DNA of 59,726 bases from Mucilaginibacter sp. (GTDB taxonomy: Bacteria; Bacteroidota; Bacteroidia; Sphingobacteriales; Sphingobacteriaceae), in the NCBI GenBank assembly GCA_031292485.1, contig JARLHA010000077.1, positions 1 to 59,726 of the forward strand, given 5' to 3'. Below, one piece after another: positions 18,089 to 26,011 of the stretch. Every line of letters starts with the position of its first letter. Position 1 is the first letter of the stretch. Made by a program: the position numbers and the translations under genes. The notes under the pieces were generated by a model that saw nothing but the letters and a program-made list of their open reading frames with translations, did not search any database and was not told the origin of the DNA.

Positions 18089-18697
18089 ATGAAAACTCAA
18101 ATCATAACATTATTCACAGCACTTGTTTTAAGTACCGGAATAGCAGCAACAACTTACGCAGATACAACCAACAGCGACAACGTAACTGTGTTATCAGACA
18201 TCAGCGTCATCAACAAAATTGAAGTGCGCGGAAACGTTCAATTGTACATCTCGGACGGTAACGCCGACCAGGTAAAAGTTTACAATCAATATTATGCAGA
18301 AAGCGCCCTGGTAAAAAGCCGCAACGGTGTGTTAAGCATCGCCTCCTACAAAGCCGAAAAATTGGTAGTTTGGGTTACCGCCGCCGATCTTCGTTCCATA
18401 GCCGTTTATGACAATGCCGATGTAAAATCGTTCGGTGATTTCTCCGGCATTGATTTCGCAGTCGAATTACATAACCACGCCACCGCAAATTTAAGCCTTG
18501 ATGCTTTTAACGCTAAGGTAACCGTAGCCGACCAGGCAAAAGCTACCATCAGCGGCCGCGTAAATGAATTCGACCTTAAATATAACCACGCCGAAAACGT
18601 AAGCAGCGCCAACCTTGAAGCCGGAAAGGTTTCAAAAAGCCAAACAGTAGTAGCCGTACCAGCAAAACCAGTGGTTGATGAATTTGCTGGTTTGTAA
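18089..18697 (+). CDS. Exported GIN-domain protein, paralogue of the gene at 8602
   Basis: 202 residues from the ATG for MKTQIITLFTALVLSTG, with a signal peptide ending near TTYADT. In-frame ATGs 12 and 27 codons upstream give a hydrophilic extension before the signal and are rejected. The mature sequence (VINKIEVRGNVQLYISDG, DQVKVYNQYYAES, NGVLSIASYKAEKLVVWVTA, IAVYDNADVKSFGD, ATANLSLDAFNAKVTVADQA) is highly similar along its whole length to the protein at 8602-9201; it is a recent-looking duplicate that now lies 9.5 kb away. Family DUF2807/GIN, role unknown. Another GIN lipoprotein follows at 19191, separated by about 490 bp of repeats. Confidence 0.85.
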   Translation: MKTQIITLFTALVLSTGIAATTYADTTNSDNVTVLSDISVINKIEVRGNVQLYISDGNADQVKVYNQYYAESALVKSRNGVLSIASYKAEKLVVWVTAADLRSIAVYDNADVKSFGDFSGIDFAVELHNHATANLSLDAFNAKVTVADQAKATISGRVNEFDLKYNHAENVSSANLEAGKVSKSQTVVAVPAKPVVDEFAGL

Positions 18698-19190
18698 TTG
18701 GTTGATTAAGTTGATTGGGTTGATTAGGTGAGTGGTTAAAACTCCACATAGCTTAATCAACCCAATCATTTTTACTTCTATAGCAATAGAGAGGCATTAA
18801 AAGGACACATTAAAAGCCGGGCCCGTGCGGTTCTCCTCTTGAGGGGCGGAGGGGTGTGTTAGTGAGCAGATCGGCGAACACACCCCCACCACTACACGGG
18901 GCCGGCACACCCCCTCTCAAGAGGGGAGTTAAAAAAAGCATGGCCCGTGCGGTTCCCCTCTTGAGAGGGGTGGAGGGGTGTGTTAGCGAACATGCCGGCG
19001 AACACACCCCCGCCACTACACGGGCCAGCGCGCCCCCTCTCAAGAGGGGAGTTAAAAAGATCGATTTTTTTTTAAGCTATAGATTTTTTTATGATCAACC
19101 CAATCAACTTAATCCAACTAATTCCACCCCAATCAACCAATTTAATGTAACTTTAACTAATAAACTGTAGTCCAATAACAAAATCAAAAA
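18698..19190. repeat. Repeat-filled intergenic region with 122-bp tandem palindromic repeat
   Basis: TTGATTAAG words run forward at 18698-18733 and in reverse at 18751-18768 and 19093-19143. Between them lie two copies of a 115-bp unit spaced 122 bp (18821-18935 and 18943-19058). Each unit starts GCCCGTGCGGTTC and ends GGGGAGTTAAAAA, and is itself palindromic: CCCCTCTTGAG..., GGAGGGGTGTGTTAG, then CGAACACACCCCC and CCCCCTCTCAAGAGGGG. A frame at 18856-19170 crosses these repeats and is not a gene. Confidence 0.85.
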
Positions 19191-19913
19191 ATGATGAAAA
19201 AGATACAATTAACCATACTGGCCCTGGTTGCCGGTTTTACCCTGTTCGGCTTTTCGTCGTGCAATTTTAATTGCATTCATGGTTCGGGGCACCAGGTATC
19301 CGAAGACCGTAAAGTAGGGGAGTTCAGCAGGATCAGTATATCTGGTGGTTATAAAGTGATCTTAAAGCAGGATAGCAGCTTCTCCATCAAAATTACCGGC
19401 GACGATAACCTGATAAAATACATTAAAACCAACCTCGAGGGCGATAAACTCCGCATCTACAATAAAAAGAATTTTTGTAACGCCGGCCAGATCGTGGTAA
19501 ATGTTGGGGTTAAAAACCTCGAACAAATAAAAGCATCCGGAGCAGTAGAAGTAGCATCGGATGGTAAATTAGTTACCAAAGATCTTAATATTCACTTATC
19601 CGGGGCTACCAAGGTCACTTTAGACCTTAACGCGGCAAACGTAACCACATCAGGCAGCGGCGCTACCGAATTAAATTTAAAAGGGCAGGCCACTTCGCAC
19701 CATATTGATATCAGCGGCGTGGGCCATGTTTACGCACTTGATTTTGTGGTAGGCAGCTGCGATATTGAATCCTCAGGCGCAGGCCATTGCGAAGTAAATG
19801 TCCTCAATACGCTGAACGTACATTCAAGCGGCGCATCGGAAGTTAAATATAAAGGGCATCCAAGTATCAGCAATGATAAATCGGGAGCATCATCGATTGA
19901 GCAGGTGAATTAA
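19191..19913 (+). CDS. Head-GIN (DUF2807) lipoprotein
   Basis: A 240-residue lipoprotein; the signal sequence ends in the lipobox FSSC (Cys24). The start could equally be the second Met (19194). The mature part begins with the head-GIN signature NCIHGSGHQVSEDRKVGEFS and continues as short beta rungs: RISISGGYKVILKQDSSFSI, DNLIKYIKTNLEGDKLRIYN, LEQIKASGAVEVASDG, IHLSGATKVTLDL, VTTSGSGATELNL, CDIESSGAGHCEVNV, LNVHSSGASEVKY. This is a classic DUF2807 putative adhesin. It is the only one of the four GIN proteins here with a lipid anchor. Function unproven; attachment to the outer membrane is inferred. Confidence 0.92.
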   Translation: MMKKIQLTILALVAGFTLFGFSSCNFNCIHGSGHQVSEDRKVGEFSRISISGGYKVILKQDSSFSIKITGDDNLIKYIKTNLEGDKLRIYNKKNFCNAGQIVVNVGVKNLEQIKASGAVEVASDGKLVTKDLNIHLSGATKVTLDLNAANVTTSGSGATELNLKGQATSHHIDISGVGHVYALDFVVGSCDIESSGAGHCEVNVLNTLNVHSSGASEVKYKGHPSISNDKSGASSIEQVN

Positions 19914-20071
19914 GTCCGAAAGTCGGAAAAGTCCGAAAGAAGAATGAAACAAGAAGGCGCGAATTAGTTTTTGCGCCTTTTCTGTTGTTATTTTTTTGAT
20001 TTTCAGCGTTTAACATTTTGGAAATTATAAAAATGAGTTTATTTTTATGACAACATTTTCAACCGAAAACC

Positions 20072-21049
20072 ATGAAGAAATTTAAAAAAGCGCTGCTTTA
20101 TGCGGTGATCTTTGTTGTACTTGCTGTCGTTTCTGTTGTTTCCTATGTCACCCTGGCGCTGCCGGATGTGGGCAAGCCTGAAAATATCACCGTCGCCTTA
20201 ACTCCTCAAAGGATAGCACGGGGGCAATACCTGGCCAACCATGTTTGCCTCTGTATAGATTGCCATTCGCAGCGCGACTGGTCAAAACCCATCGGGGACA
20301 TCCCCCCGGGGCATTTTGGTTCCGGAGGCGACGATATTGATATATCAGAAGGTGTACCTGGTGATATTTATATACCTAATATTACGCCTTATAAACTAAG
20401 AAGCTGGACGGACGGAGAAATTTTCAGGGCAATTACTGCTGGTGAGCGAAAGGATGGTTCGGCAATATTCCCGCTGATGCCCTGGCCGCATTTTTCAAAA
20501 ATGGACAGAGAAGATTTATATGCTATTATAGCCTATTTGCGGAGTTTGCCTGCCATAAAAACCAATCCGTATCCAAAACCAAAACTCGATTTCCCGACCA
20601 ATATTTTTGTACATACTATGCCCACGAGAGCCATTTTTGGCAAATTGCCTGATAATAGCGATACTGCTAAATATGGTGAATATTTAACCCTTATGGCCGA
20701 CTGCGATCTTTGCCATTCGCGGAAAGAAAATGGAAAAATGTTTGGAAAAATAATTCCAGGATTGAATTTTGCCGGCGGGGTCGAATTCCAAATGGGTAAT
20801 AAAAAAATATATTCTGCGAATCTTACGCCCGAAAAGCAAACTGGCATTGGTGCCTGGACAAGAGAAGCATTTGTTGAACGTTTTAAATCGTTTACCGATT
20901 CGGCCCGGCTGAAAAATAAATCATCAAAAAACGAAGCTAGCCCAATGCCATGGTATGACTACAGTGGCATGAGTGAAACCGACCTGAAAGCGATCTATTT
21001 TTATTTAAGAACCATAAAACCGGTTTATAACAAAACCTTTAATAATTAG
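20072..21049 (+). CDS. Membrane-anchored di-heme cytochrome c, copy 1
   Basis: 325 residues. An uncleaved N-terminal membrane helix (about 8-30) anchors a periplasmic part with two c-type heme motifs, CIDCH (61-65) and CDLCH (211-215). Between them the conserved PNITPYKLRSWTDGEIFRAI and FPLMPWPHFSKM provide a likely axial Met, and SPMPWYDYSGM does so for the second heme. It probably passes electrons between a dehydrogenase and a terminal oxidase; alcohol- or aldose-dehydrogenase cytochrome subunits share this layout. It is 62% or more similar by eye to the next gene and shares upstream sequence with it, so the pair arose by tandem duplication. An extra Cys precedes the first motif (VCLCIDCH). 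Confidence 0.9.
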   Translation: MKKFKKALLYAVIFVVLAVVSVVSYVTLALPDVGKPENITVALTPQRIARGQYLANHVCLCIDCHSQRDWSKPIGDIPPGHFGSGGDDIDISEGVPGDIYIPNITPYKLRSWTDGEIFRAITAGERKDGSAIFPLMPWPHFSKMDREDLYAIIAYLRSLPAIKTNPYPKPKLDFPTNIFVHTMPTRAIFGKLPDNSDTAKYGEYLTLMADCDLCHSRKENGKMFGKIIPGLNFAGGVEFQMGNKKIYSANLTPEKQTGIGAWTREAFVERFKSFTDSARLKNKSSKNEASPMPWYDYSGMSETDLKAIYFYLRTIKPVYNKTFNN

Positions 21050-21314
21050 TGCGTTCTGGTTACCTGGTTGAAACAACAATAGCTCAATTTAAAACGTTAG
21101 CGCCAATCCCACCAGCAATCCCGACCCTGCCTTCCGGCAGGCAGGGTCCGAAAAGTCCGAAAGTCCGGAAGAAGAATTAGAAAGAGATAAGAGGAGGTGC
21201 AAATTGGTTTTTGCGCCTTTTCTGTTTTCAAATTTTCAGTGAACGCTGATATTGAACGGTTTGCAAATCATGAAAATTTATTTATTTTTATCCCAACCCT
21301 TTCAACCGTAAACC
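21050..21314. repeat. Duplicated upstream region and GTCCGAAA words
   Basis: Contains forward GTCCGAAAAGTCCGAAAGTCC words (21147-21180), a GCCTTCCGGCAGGC palindrome (21127-21145) and a segment (GCGCCTTTTCTGTT ... TTTCAACCG.AAACCATGAAG) that matches the region upstream of the previous cytochrome gene (19970-20072). Confidence 0.7.
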
Positions 21315-22307
21315 ATGAAGAAATTAAAAAAAGTGCTGCTTTATGCGGTGATCTTTGTTGTACTTGCCGTCATTTCTGTTATTTCGTATGTAACGCTTGC
21401 GCTGCCGGACGTCGGCAAGCCCGAAAATATTACCGTTGCCTTAACCCCGCAGCGGGTAGCAAGGGGGGAATACCTGGCGAATCATGTTACTTTATGTGTC
21501 GACTGCCATTCAAAGCGAGACTGGACAAAGTTAGCCGCGCCTGTGGTTGAAGGTAGCATGGGTGGCGGCGGCGAAGTATTTGATGCCTCGGTTGGCTTCC
21601 CGGGTTCGGTTAACGTGCCAAATATTACCCCATATAAGCTAAAAGACTGGACCGATGGCGAAATCTTCCGCGCCATTACCTGCGGCGTACGCAAAAACGG
21701 CGAAGCCATATTTCCGCTGATGCCCTGGCCTTACTATTCCAAATTAAGCCGGGAAGATGTGTATTCCATCATTGCCTACCTGCGCACTTTAAAACCTATT
21801 GTTGCCGAGTATCCAAAATCAACCCTCGATTTTCCTTTGAATATCCTGGTGCATACCATGCCCCAAAAAGCTGCACTTTCCGAAATTCCTCCTTCAACAG
21901 ACACCCTTAAATATGGCGAATACCTTACCAACGCTACGGCCTGTAAAGAATGTCATTCGCAGGATGATAAGGGCAAACTGATAGCCGGGCTTGAATTTGC
22001 AGGCGGGCACGAATACCAGGTAAGCGGGCATATTGTACGGTCGGCAAATATAACGCCCGATAAAACGACCGGTATCGGTAACTGGACCCAGGCTGAGTTT
22101 TTGGCGAGGTTTAGGGCATTCAGCAATCCGGCAAAGGCCGCAGGGGTGGGCAAAGATGATTTTCAAACCATCATGCCCTGGTATGGGTATGCAGGCATGA
22201 GCGATGGCGACCTTAAAGCAATTTATGCTTATTTAAGAACGTTGAAGCCTGTAAAAAATAAGGTGGAGAAATTCCAGGCGAAATTAACGGCGTCTTTGGA
22301 AAAATAG
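21315..22307 (+). CDS. Membrane-anchored di-heme cytochrome c, copy 2
   Basis: 330 residues, same plan as the gene at 20072: N-terminal anchor helix, hemes at CVDCH (61-65) and CKECH (210-214), conserved PNITPYKLKDWTDGEIFRAI, FPLMPWPYYSKL and MPWYGYAGMSDGDLKAIYAY. The first 60 residues are nearly identical to copy 1 whereas the middle has diverged, for example GSMGGGGEVFDASVG against GHFGSGGDDIDISEG. The likely role is periplasmic electron transfer. The start is fixed by alignment with copy 1. Confidence 0.9.
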   Translation: MKKLKKVLLYAVIFVVLAVISVISYVTLALPDVGKPENITVALTPQRVARGEYLANHVTLCVDCHSKRDWTKLAAPVVEGSMGGGGEVFDASVGFPGSVNVPNITPYKLKDWTDGEIFRAITCGVRKNGEAIFPLMPWPYYSKLSREDVYSIIAYLRTLKPIVAEYPKSTLDFPLNILVHTMPQKAALSEIPPSTDTLKYGEYLTNATACKECHSQDDKGKLIAGLEFAGGHEYQVSGHIVRSANITPDKTTGIGNWTQAEFLARFRAFSNPAKAAGVGKDDFQTIMPWYGYAGMSDGDLKAIYAYLRTLKPVKNKVEKFQAKLTASLEK

Positions 22308-22815
22308 ATATTTGCTGCGAAGCTGGACTTTCACGTTTGCAGTAATCCTTCGTATTAACGGGCTTCCATAACATTTTTTGGGTGACCGGATTCTATGAGG
22401 CTGTATCATAAGTAAAACAAAGAAGAATTATACAAAATTATATTTTGCGGTATAAAAACTCTGTGCCTCTCTGTGCCTTCTTCGTGGCCTCTGTGGTAAA
22501 ATTTAACCACAGAGGCCACGGAGACGAGAACGCAAAGATCACAGAGGCAAATATTATTTGGTAACCCTTTTATAAAATCGACTTTTGAGACAGCCTCAAT
22601 TAACTCTTTCTTGTTTTTTCTACAAATGGGTTATACCTAACGGGATATTTTTTCGGGAGCTTTAAGGATTGCTGATTTATTTGAGGAGGTCATCCATTCG
22701 ATATGTTTTAGAGCAGTGAAATTTTTCCAGGGACTTTCCCACTTTTCAAATTTTTCATTGGCCCTTTATTAGCTTTCCTGACTTTCAGCCTTTCAATGGT
22801 GTTTCCCTTTGGAAT
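22308..22815. other. 508-bp intergenic region holding a MITE-like element
   Basis: No gene seen. See the element at 22397-22597. The remaining bases are unremarkable AT-rich sequence. Confidence 0.6.
22397..22597. mobile_element. 201-bp MITE-like element with terminal inverted repeats
   Basis: The left end GAGGCTGTATCATAAGT (22397-22413) and the right end ACTTTTGAGACAGCCTC (22581-22597) are inverted repeats matching at 15 of 17 positions. GAGGCTGTCTCAAAAGT-like ends are typical of IS1182-type elements in Bacteroidota. There is no transposase, so it would be moved in trans. The centre is a long palindrome of CTCTGTGCC / CCACAGAGGCC words (22464-22552). No clear target-site duplication was found. 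Confidence 0.65.
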
Positions 22816-23247
22816 TTAATTTCCGCCGGTCGCCTCAACCCCATAGCGTATGGCTGCTTCAAGTATATCAATGTTTATGTCTTTTAAATTATTGAACCTG
22901 ATGCAATACCCGGTCACGCTCGCCTTGCCCAGTTCTTTCCCAAACGTTTGGGCCAGGTAGGTTTTATCCTTAATGCCAAGGATGTAAACAGAGATGCCGG
23001 TTTTGTTTGCGCTCAAACCGATTTGAAAAAAATCCCTGGTCGTTCCATCGGCATATTTTATGGTATATAATCCATAGCCGATAGTAGGGTTGCTGACAGT
23101 TTTATTTTCGCTGTTCTTACCATTATCGAACCATAATTTACATCCAGGTAAAACTTGAAGTATGCGATGGTGCAACACTTGCAAATCATTACGTTTTGGT
23201 TCAGGCTGGCTGGTAATATACTCGTTGATTTGTTCCTGTACGTTCAT
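22816..23247 (-). CDS. DUF1801-domain protein
   Basis: 143 residues from the ATG for MNVQEQINEYITSQPEPKRN; a start 8 codons upstream (23271) is possible. The order INEYITSQPEPKRNDLQVLH, CKLWFDNGKNSENKT, GYGLYTIKYADGTTRDFFQI, VYILGIKDKTYLAQTFGK and GYCIRFNNLKDINIDILE matches the DUF1801/YdhG-like alpha/beta fold, a family of small soluble proteins with a CyaY/YjbR-like shape and no known activity. It is transcribed towards the MITE and is convergent with the cytochrome genes. Confidence 0.85.
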   Translation of the reverse strand: MNVQEQINEYITSQPEPKRNDLQVLHHRILQVLPGCKLWFDNGKNSENKTVSNPTIGYGLYTIKYADGTTRDFFQIGLSANKTGISVYILGIKDKTYLAQTFGKELGKASVTGYCIRFNNLKDINIDILEAAIRYGVEATGGN

Positions 23248-23380
23248 ATCAAATAATGAATTAAGTGTCACTTACTTTGCCTTTTTAAATTTCGCTATTT
23301 TTTTCATACAGTAATTCATTTCTTCGAAAGTTCTTTACTCATCTCTTTTGTTAATAAAATTTGAAATTGAGACACTACCA

Positions 23381-23417
23381 AACTTTCGGACTTTCCGGAC
23401 TTCCGGACTTTCCCACT
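23381..23417 (-). repeat. Reverse-oriented GTCCGAAA repeat words upstream of tig
   Basis: ACTTTCGGACTTTCCGG and ACTTCCGGACTTTCCC words, the reverse complement of the family at 19914, 21147, 24855, 25802 and 44533. Confidence 0.75.
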
Positions 23418-23423
23418 TTTTTC

Positions 23424-23450
23424 AATTCTCCAACTTTTTCCCTACCTTTG
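23424..23450 (+). promoter_or_regulatory. Promoter candidate for tig
   Basis: TACCTTTG (23443-23450) is a perfect Bacteroidota -7 box (TAnnTTTG). The sequence 19 bp upstream reads TTTC instead of TTTG. It would place the transcript start about 55 nt before the tig ATG. Confidence 0.55.
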
Positions 23451-23511
23451 CCCCTCCAAAAGCAGGCGATTGAGAACCTGCGCAATATTTAAGTTTAAAT
23501 ATCACTAAAAG

Positions 23512-24855
23512 ATGAATATTTCACAGGAAAAGATCGATAACCTGAACGCAGTTGTAAAAATTAATATCAATCCCGAAGATTATCAGCCGCGCGTTGATAA
23601 AGCCATTAAGGATCAGGCTAAAAAAGCCAAAATACCTGGTTTCCGCCCCGGAATGGTGCCGCCGTCGCATATCAAAAGAATGTATGGCAAAAGCATCCTG
23701 GTTGACGAGATCAATAACCTGCTTTCAGATACCCTGAACAAATATATCGATGAAGAAAAACTGGAAGTTTTAGGCCAGCCCCTTCCAAAATTTGACGGAG
23801 ACAAACACTATAACTGGGATTTTACCGACAATTTTGAGTTTAACTACGAGCTGGGTTTAGCGCCTGATTTTACGGTTGATTTTTCGGCCGGTGATAAAAT
23901 TTCGCAATATGTAATTAAAGTTGACGAGGAAACGTTAGCCGCACGGATCAAAAATATCCGCAGAAGCTATGGCAAAATGACAAATCCTGACGTATCGGCA
24001 GATGATGATGTGCTTTACGCCGATTTAGCCCAGCTTTCGCCCGATGGTTCTGTTTTTGAGGATGGAATTGCCATAACCGCGTCGGTGAGGTTAGACCAGA
24101 TTAAAGATGAGGCTGTAAAAGCATCGTTAATCGGTCTGAAAAAAGGAGACGTAGTTACGCTGGATATTCAGAAAGCTTATGATAACGACGCAGCAAAAAT
24201 TGCCGGTTTATTAAAAATTGATGAAGAAACAGCGGCAGATCTGAAATCAAACTTTCAGTTAACTGTTAAAAATGTTAACCGTTTGGAAGAAAGTGATCTG
24301 AACCAGGAGTTCTTTGATAAATTATTTGGTGAAGGAACAGTAAGCACTGAGGATGAATTCAGGGCGAAAATTACGGAAGAGATTGAAGGCATGATGGGGC
24401 AGGATGCCGAACGCAAATTGCAGGAAGAGATTTATAACTATACTATCAATAAATTCCAGTTTACGCTGCCTGATGAGTTTTTGAAACGCTGGTTAAAAGC
24501 AAGCGACGAAAAAATGACTGCGGAAGATCTTGAAGGTGGCTATAACGATTTTGCCCAAAACCTTAAATGGACGCTGATCGGCAATAAGATCATCAGGGAG
24601 CAGAACATCAAAATAGAATACGAAGATGTTTTTCAAACTGCAAAATTCCGTTTGGATCAGCAATTCAGGATGTACAGCCCTACCGGTTTAAGTGACGAAC
24701 AATTGGGCCAGTATACCGTGCAATACCTGCAGAATAAGGAAAACGCCAACAAGATATTTGAAGAAGTGAAGGCTTTAAAAATATTCGCCTATATAAAAAG
24801 CGTTGTTACACTGGAGCCTAAGGAAATTCTTTATACTGACTTCCAGAAACTGTAA
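23512..24855 (+). CDS. tig: Trigger factor
   Basis: A 447-residue ribosome-associated chaperone that shields nascent chains. The N-terminal ribosome-binding domain carries the signature loop GFRPGMVPPSHIKRMYGKS at about 43-61. The middle domain (about 150-250) is shorter and more diverged than in E. coli trigger factor and lacks an obvious complete FKBP active site, as is usual in Bacteroidota. The C-terminal arm is helical (EEFRAKITEEIEGMMGQDAE...). The gene heads the conserved order tig-clpP-clpX. It is followed by a hairpin terminator (24892-24935) flanked by opposite-facing GTCCGAAA repeats, so clpP probably has its own promoter. Confidence 0.96.
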   Translation: MNISQEKIDNLNAVVKININPEDYQPRVDKAIKDQAKKAKIPGFRPGMVPPSHIKRMYGKSILVDEINNLLSDTLNKYIDEEKLEVLGQPLPKFDGDKHYNWDFTDNFEFNYELGLAPDFTVDFSAGDKISQYVIKVDEETLAARIKNIRRSYGKMTNPDVSADDDVLYADLAQLSPDGSVFEDGIAITASVRLDQIKDEAVKASLIGLKKGDVVTLDIQKAYDNDAAKIAGLLKIDEETAADLKSNFQLTVKNVNRLEESDLNQEFFDKLFGEGTVSTEDEFRAKITEEIEGMMGQDAERKLQEEIYNYTINKFQFTLPDEFLKRWLKASDEKMTAEDLEGGYNDFAQNLKWTLIGNKIIREQNIKIEYEDVFQTAKFRLDQQFRMYSPTGLSDEQLGQYTVQYLQNKENANKIFEEVKALKIFAYIKSVVTLEPKEILYTDFQKL

Positions 24856-24997
24856 GGAAGTCCGGAAAGACCGAAAGTCCGGAAGATATTTAATGTCATT
24901 TGTTTCAGCTTATGGCTGAGATAAATGACATTTTTCGTTAACATGATCAGCTTTTTCTTTCCGACTTTAGGATTTTTCTGACTTTCGGACTTTCTCT
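24855..24997. repeat. Opposite-facing GTCCGAAA repeat pair around the tig terminator
   Basis: Forward words at 24855-24887 (AAGTCCGGAAAGACCGAAAG) and reverse words at 24958-24997 (CCGACTTTAGG, GACTTTCGGACTTTC) flank the terminator hairpin. The RNA could fold into one long imperfect stem. Confidence 0.8.
24892..24935. terminator. Terminator hairpin after tig
   Basis: AATGTCATTTGTTTCAGC and GCTGAGATAAATGACATT pair with two internal mismatches around TTATG, followed by TTTCG. Confidence 0.75.
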
Positions 24998-25055
24998 CCC
25001 CAAATAAATTTACTTTTCACAAACTTTCTGTTGCAAAAAGTATTTAAGTAACAAC

Positions 25056-25063
25056 TATATTTA
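25056..25063 (+). promoter_or_regulatory. Likely -7 box of clpP
   Basis: TATATTTA is one mismatch from TAnnTTTG and lies 34 bp upstream of the clpP ATG. A TTGC is present about 21 bp further upstream. Confidence 0.4.
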
Positions 25064-25097
25064 TCGCGATTAAAACCCGCATCTTAACAAAAGAATC

Positions 25098-25802
25098 ATG
25101 AGTAATATTGATAAAAACGAATTCAGAAAATACGCTGTTAAACACCACCGTATTAACAGTATCTATGTAGATAAATTTATTGCCGGCGTTGAACGAAGTA
25201 CCCTGCCAACCGGCATGACGCCATACATTATTGAAGAGCGCCAGCTGAACGTTGCCCAGATGGATGTGTTCTCGCGTTTGATGATGGACCGTATTATTTT
25301 CCTTGGCGACGCGATTTATGAAAACATTGCAAACATTATCCAGGCCCAATTGCTTTTCTTACAATCGGCTGATAACAAACGCGATATCCAGATCTACATT
25401 AATTCGCCAGGTGGTTCTGTTTATGCAGGCTTAGGTATTTATGATACCATGCAGTTTATTTCAAACGATGTGGCTACTATTTGTACAGGTATGGCAGCGT
25501 CAATGGCGGCCGTATTATTATGTGCCGGTACCAATGGTAAAAGGGCTGCTTTACCGCATGCAAGGGTAATGATCCACCAGCCATCAGGCGGCGCGCAGGG
25601 GCAGCAGTCGGACATTGAAATTACCTACCATGAAATTACAAAACTGAAAAAAGAACTATACCAGATTATTGCCGACCATAGCGGTGCGCCGTTTGAAAAA
25701 GTTTGGGATGCATCTGATCGTGATCACTGGATGATTGCTGAAGAAGCCAAAGAGTTTGGTATGGTAGATGAGATTTTGCGCGGTACCAAGACAAGTAAAT
25801 AA
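25098..25802 (+). CDS. clpP: ATP-dependent Clp protease proteolytic subunit
   Basis: A 234-residue serine peptidase subunit forming the tetradecameric chamber that degrades substrates fed by ClpX. The catalytic triad is visible: Ser135 in TGMAASMAAVL, His160 in MIHQPSGGAQG, and an Asp at about 209 in ASDRDHWM. The N-terminal 30 residues are longer than in E. coli ClpP (207 residues), as is common in Bacteroidota. The ATG at 25098 is the only start that fits. The gene lies between tig and clpX with its own candidate promoter. Confidence 0.97.
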   Translation: MSNIDKNEFRKYAVKHHRINSIYVDKFIAGVERSTLPTGMTPYIIEERQLNVAQMDVFSRLMMDRIIFLGDAIYENIANIIQAQLLFLQSADNKRDIQIYINSPGGSVYAGLGIYDTMQFISNDVATICTGMAASMAAVLLCAGTNGKRAALPHARVMIHQPSGGAQGQQSDIEITYHEITKLKKELYQIIADHSGAPFEKVWDASDRDHWMIAEEAKEFGMVDEILRGTKTSK

Positions 25803-25973
25803 GTTCGGAGTCCGAAACCTGCCGGCAGGCAGGGTCGGTAAAGCCCGAAAGTCAGGAAGATGGATTTTATACGGGGAATGAAACAAATACTGCAATATGA
25901 ACGTAGTATTAACATTAGCCTATCATTTTTTAACTTTCGGACTTTCCATACTAAGCGGGCTTTCCGACTTTGA
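25802..25973. repeat. Opposite-facing GTCCGAAA repeat pair between clpP and clpX
   Basis: The forward words start at the clpP stop codon (GTTCGGAGTCCGAAACC, interrupted by a TGCCGGCAGGCAGG palindrome at 25818-25834, then GCCCGAAAGTCAGG). The reverse words ACTTTCGGACTTTCC and GGGCTTTCCGACTTTG are at 25931-25973. Same arrangement as between tig and clpP. Confidence 0.8.
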
Positions 25974-25984
25974 ATAAAAATTGT

Positions 25985-25992
25985 TAATTTTG
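25985..25992 (+). promoter_or_regulatory. -7 box of clpX
   Basis: TAATTTTG matches TAnnTTTG exactly, 20 bp upstream of the ATG. TTTC is found about 20 bp before it in place of TTTG. Confidence 0.5.
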
Positions 25993-26011
25993 TACTTCAA
26001 TAATAAACTAA

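Noticed and set aside
18856..19170. 104-codon frame
   Set aside because: Runs through both copies of the 115-bp palindromic repeat.
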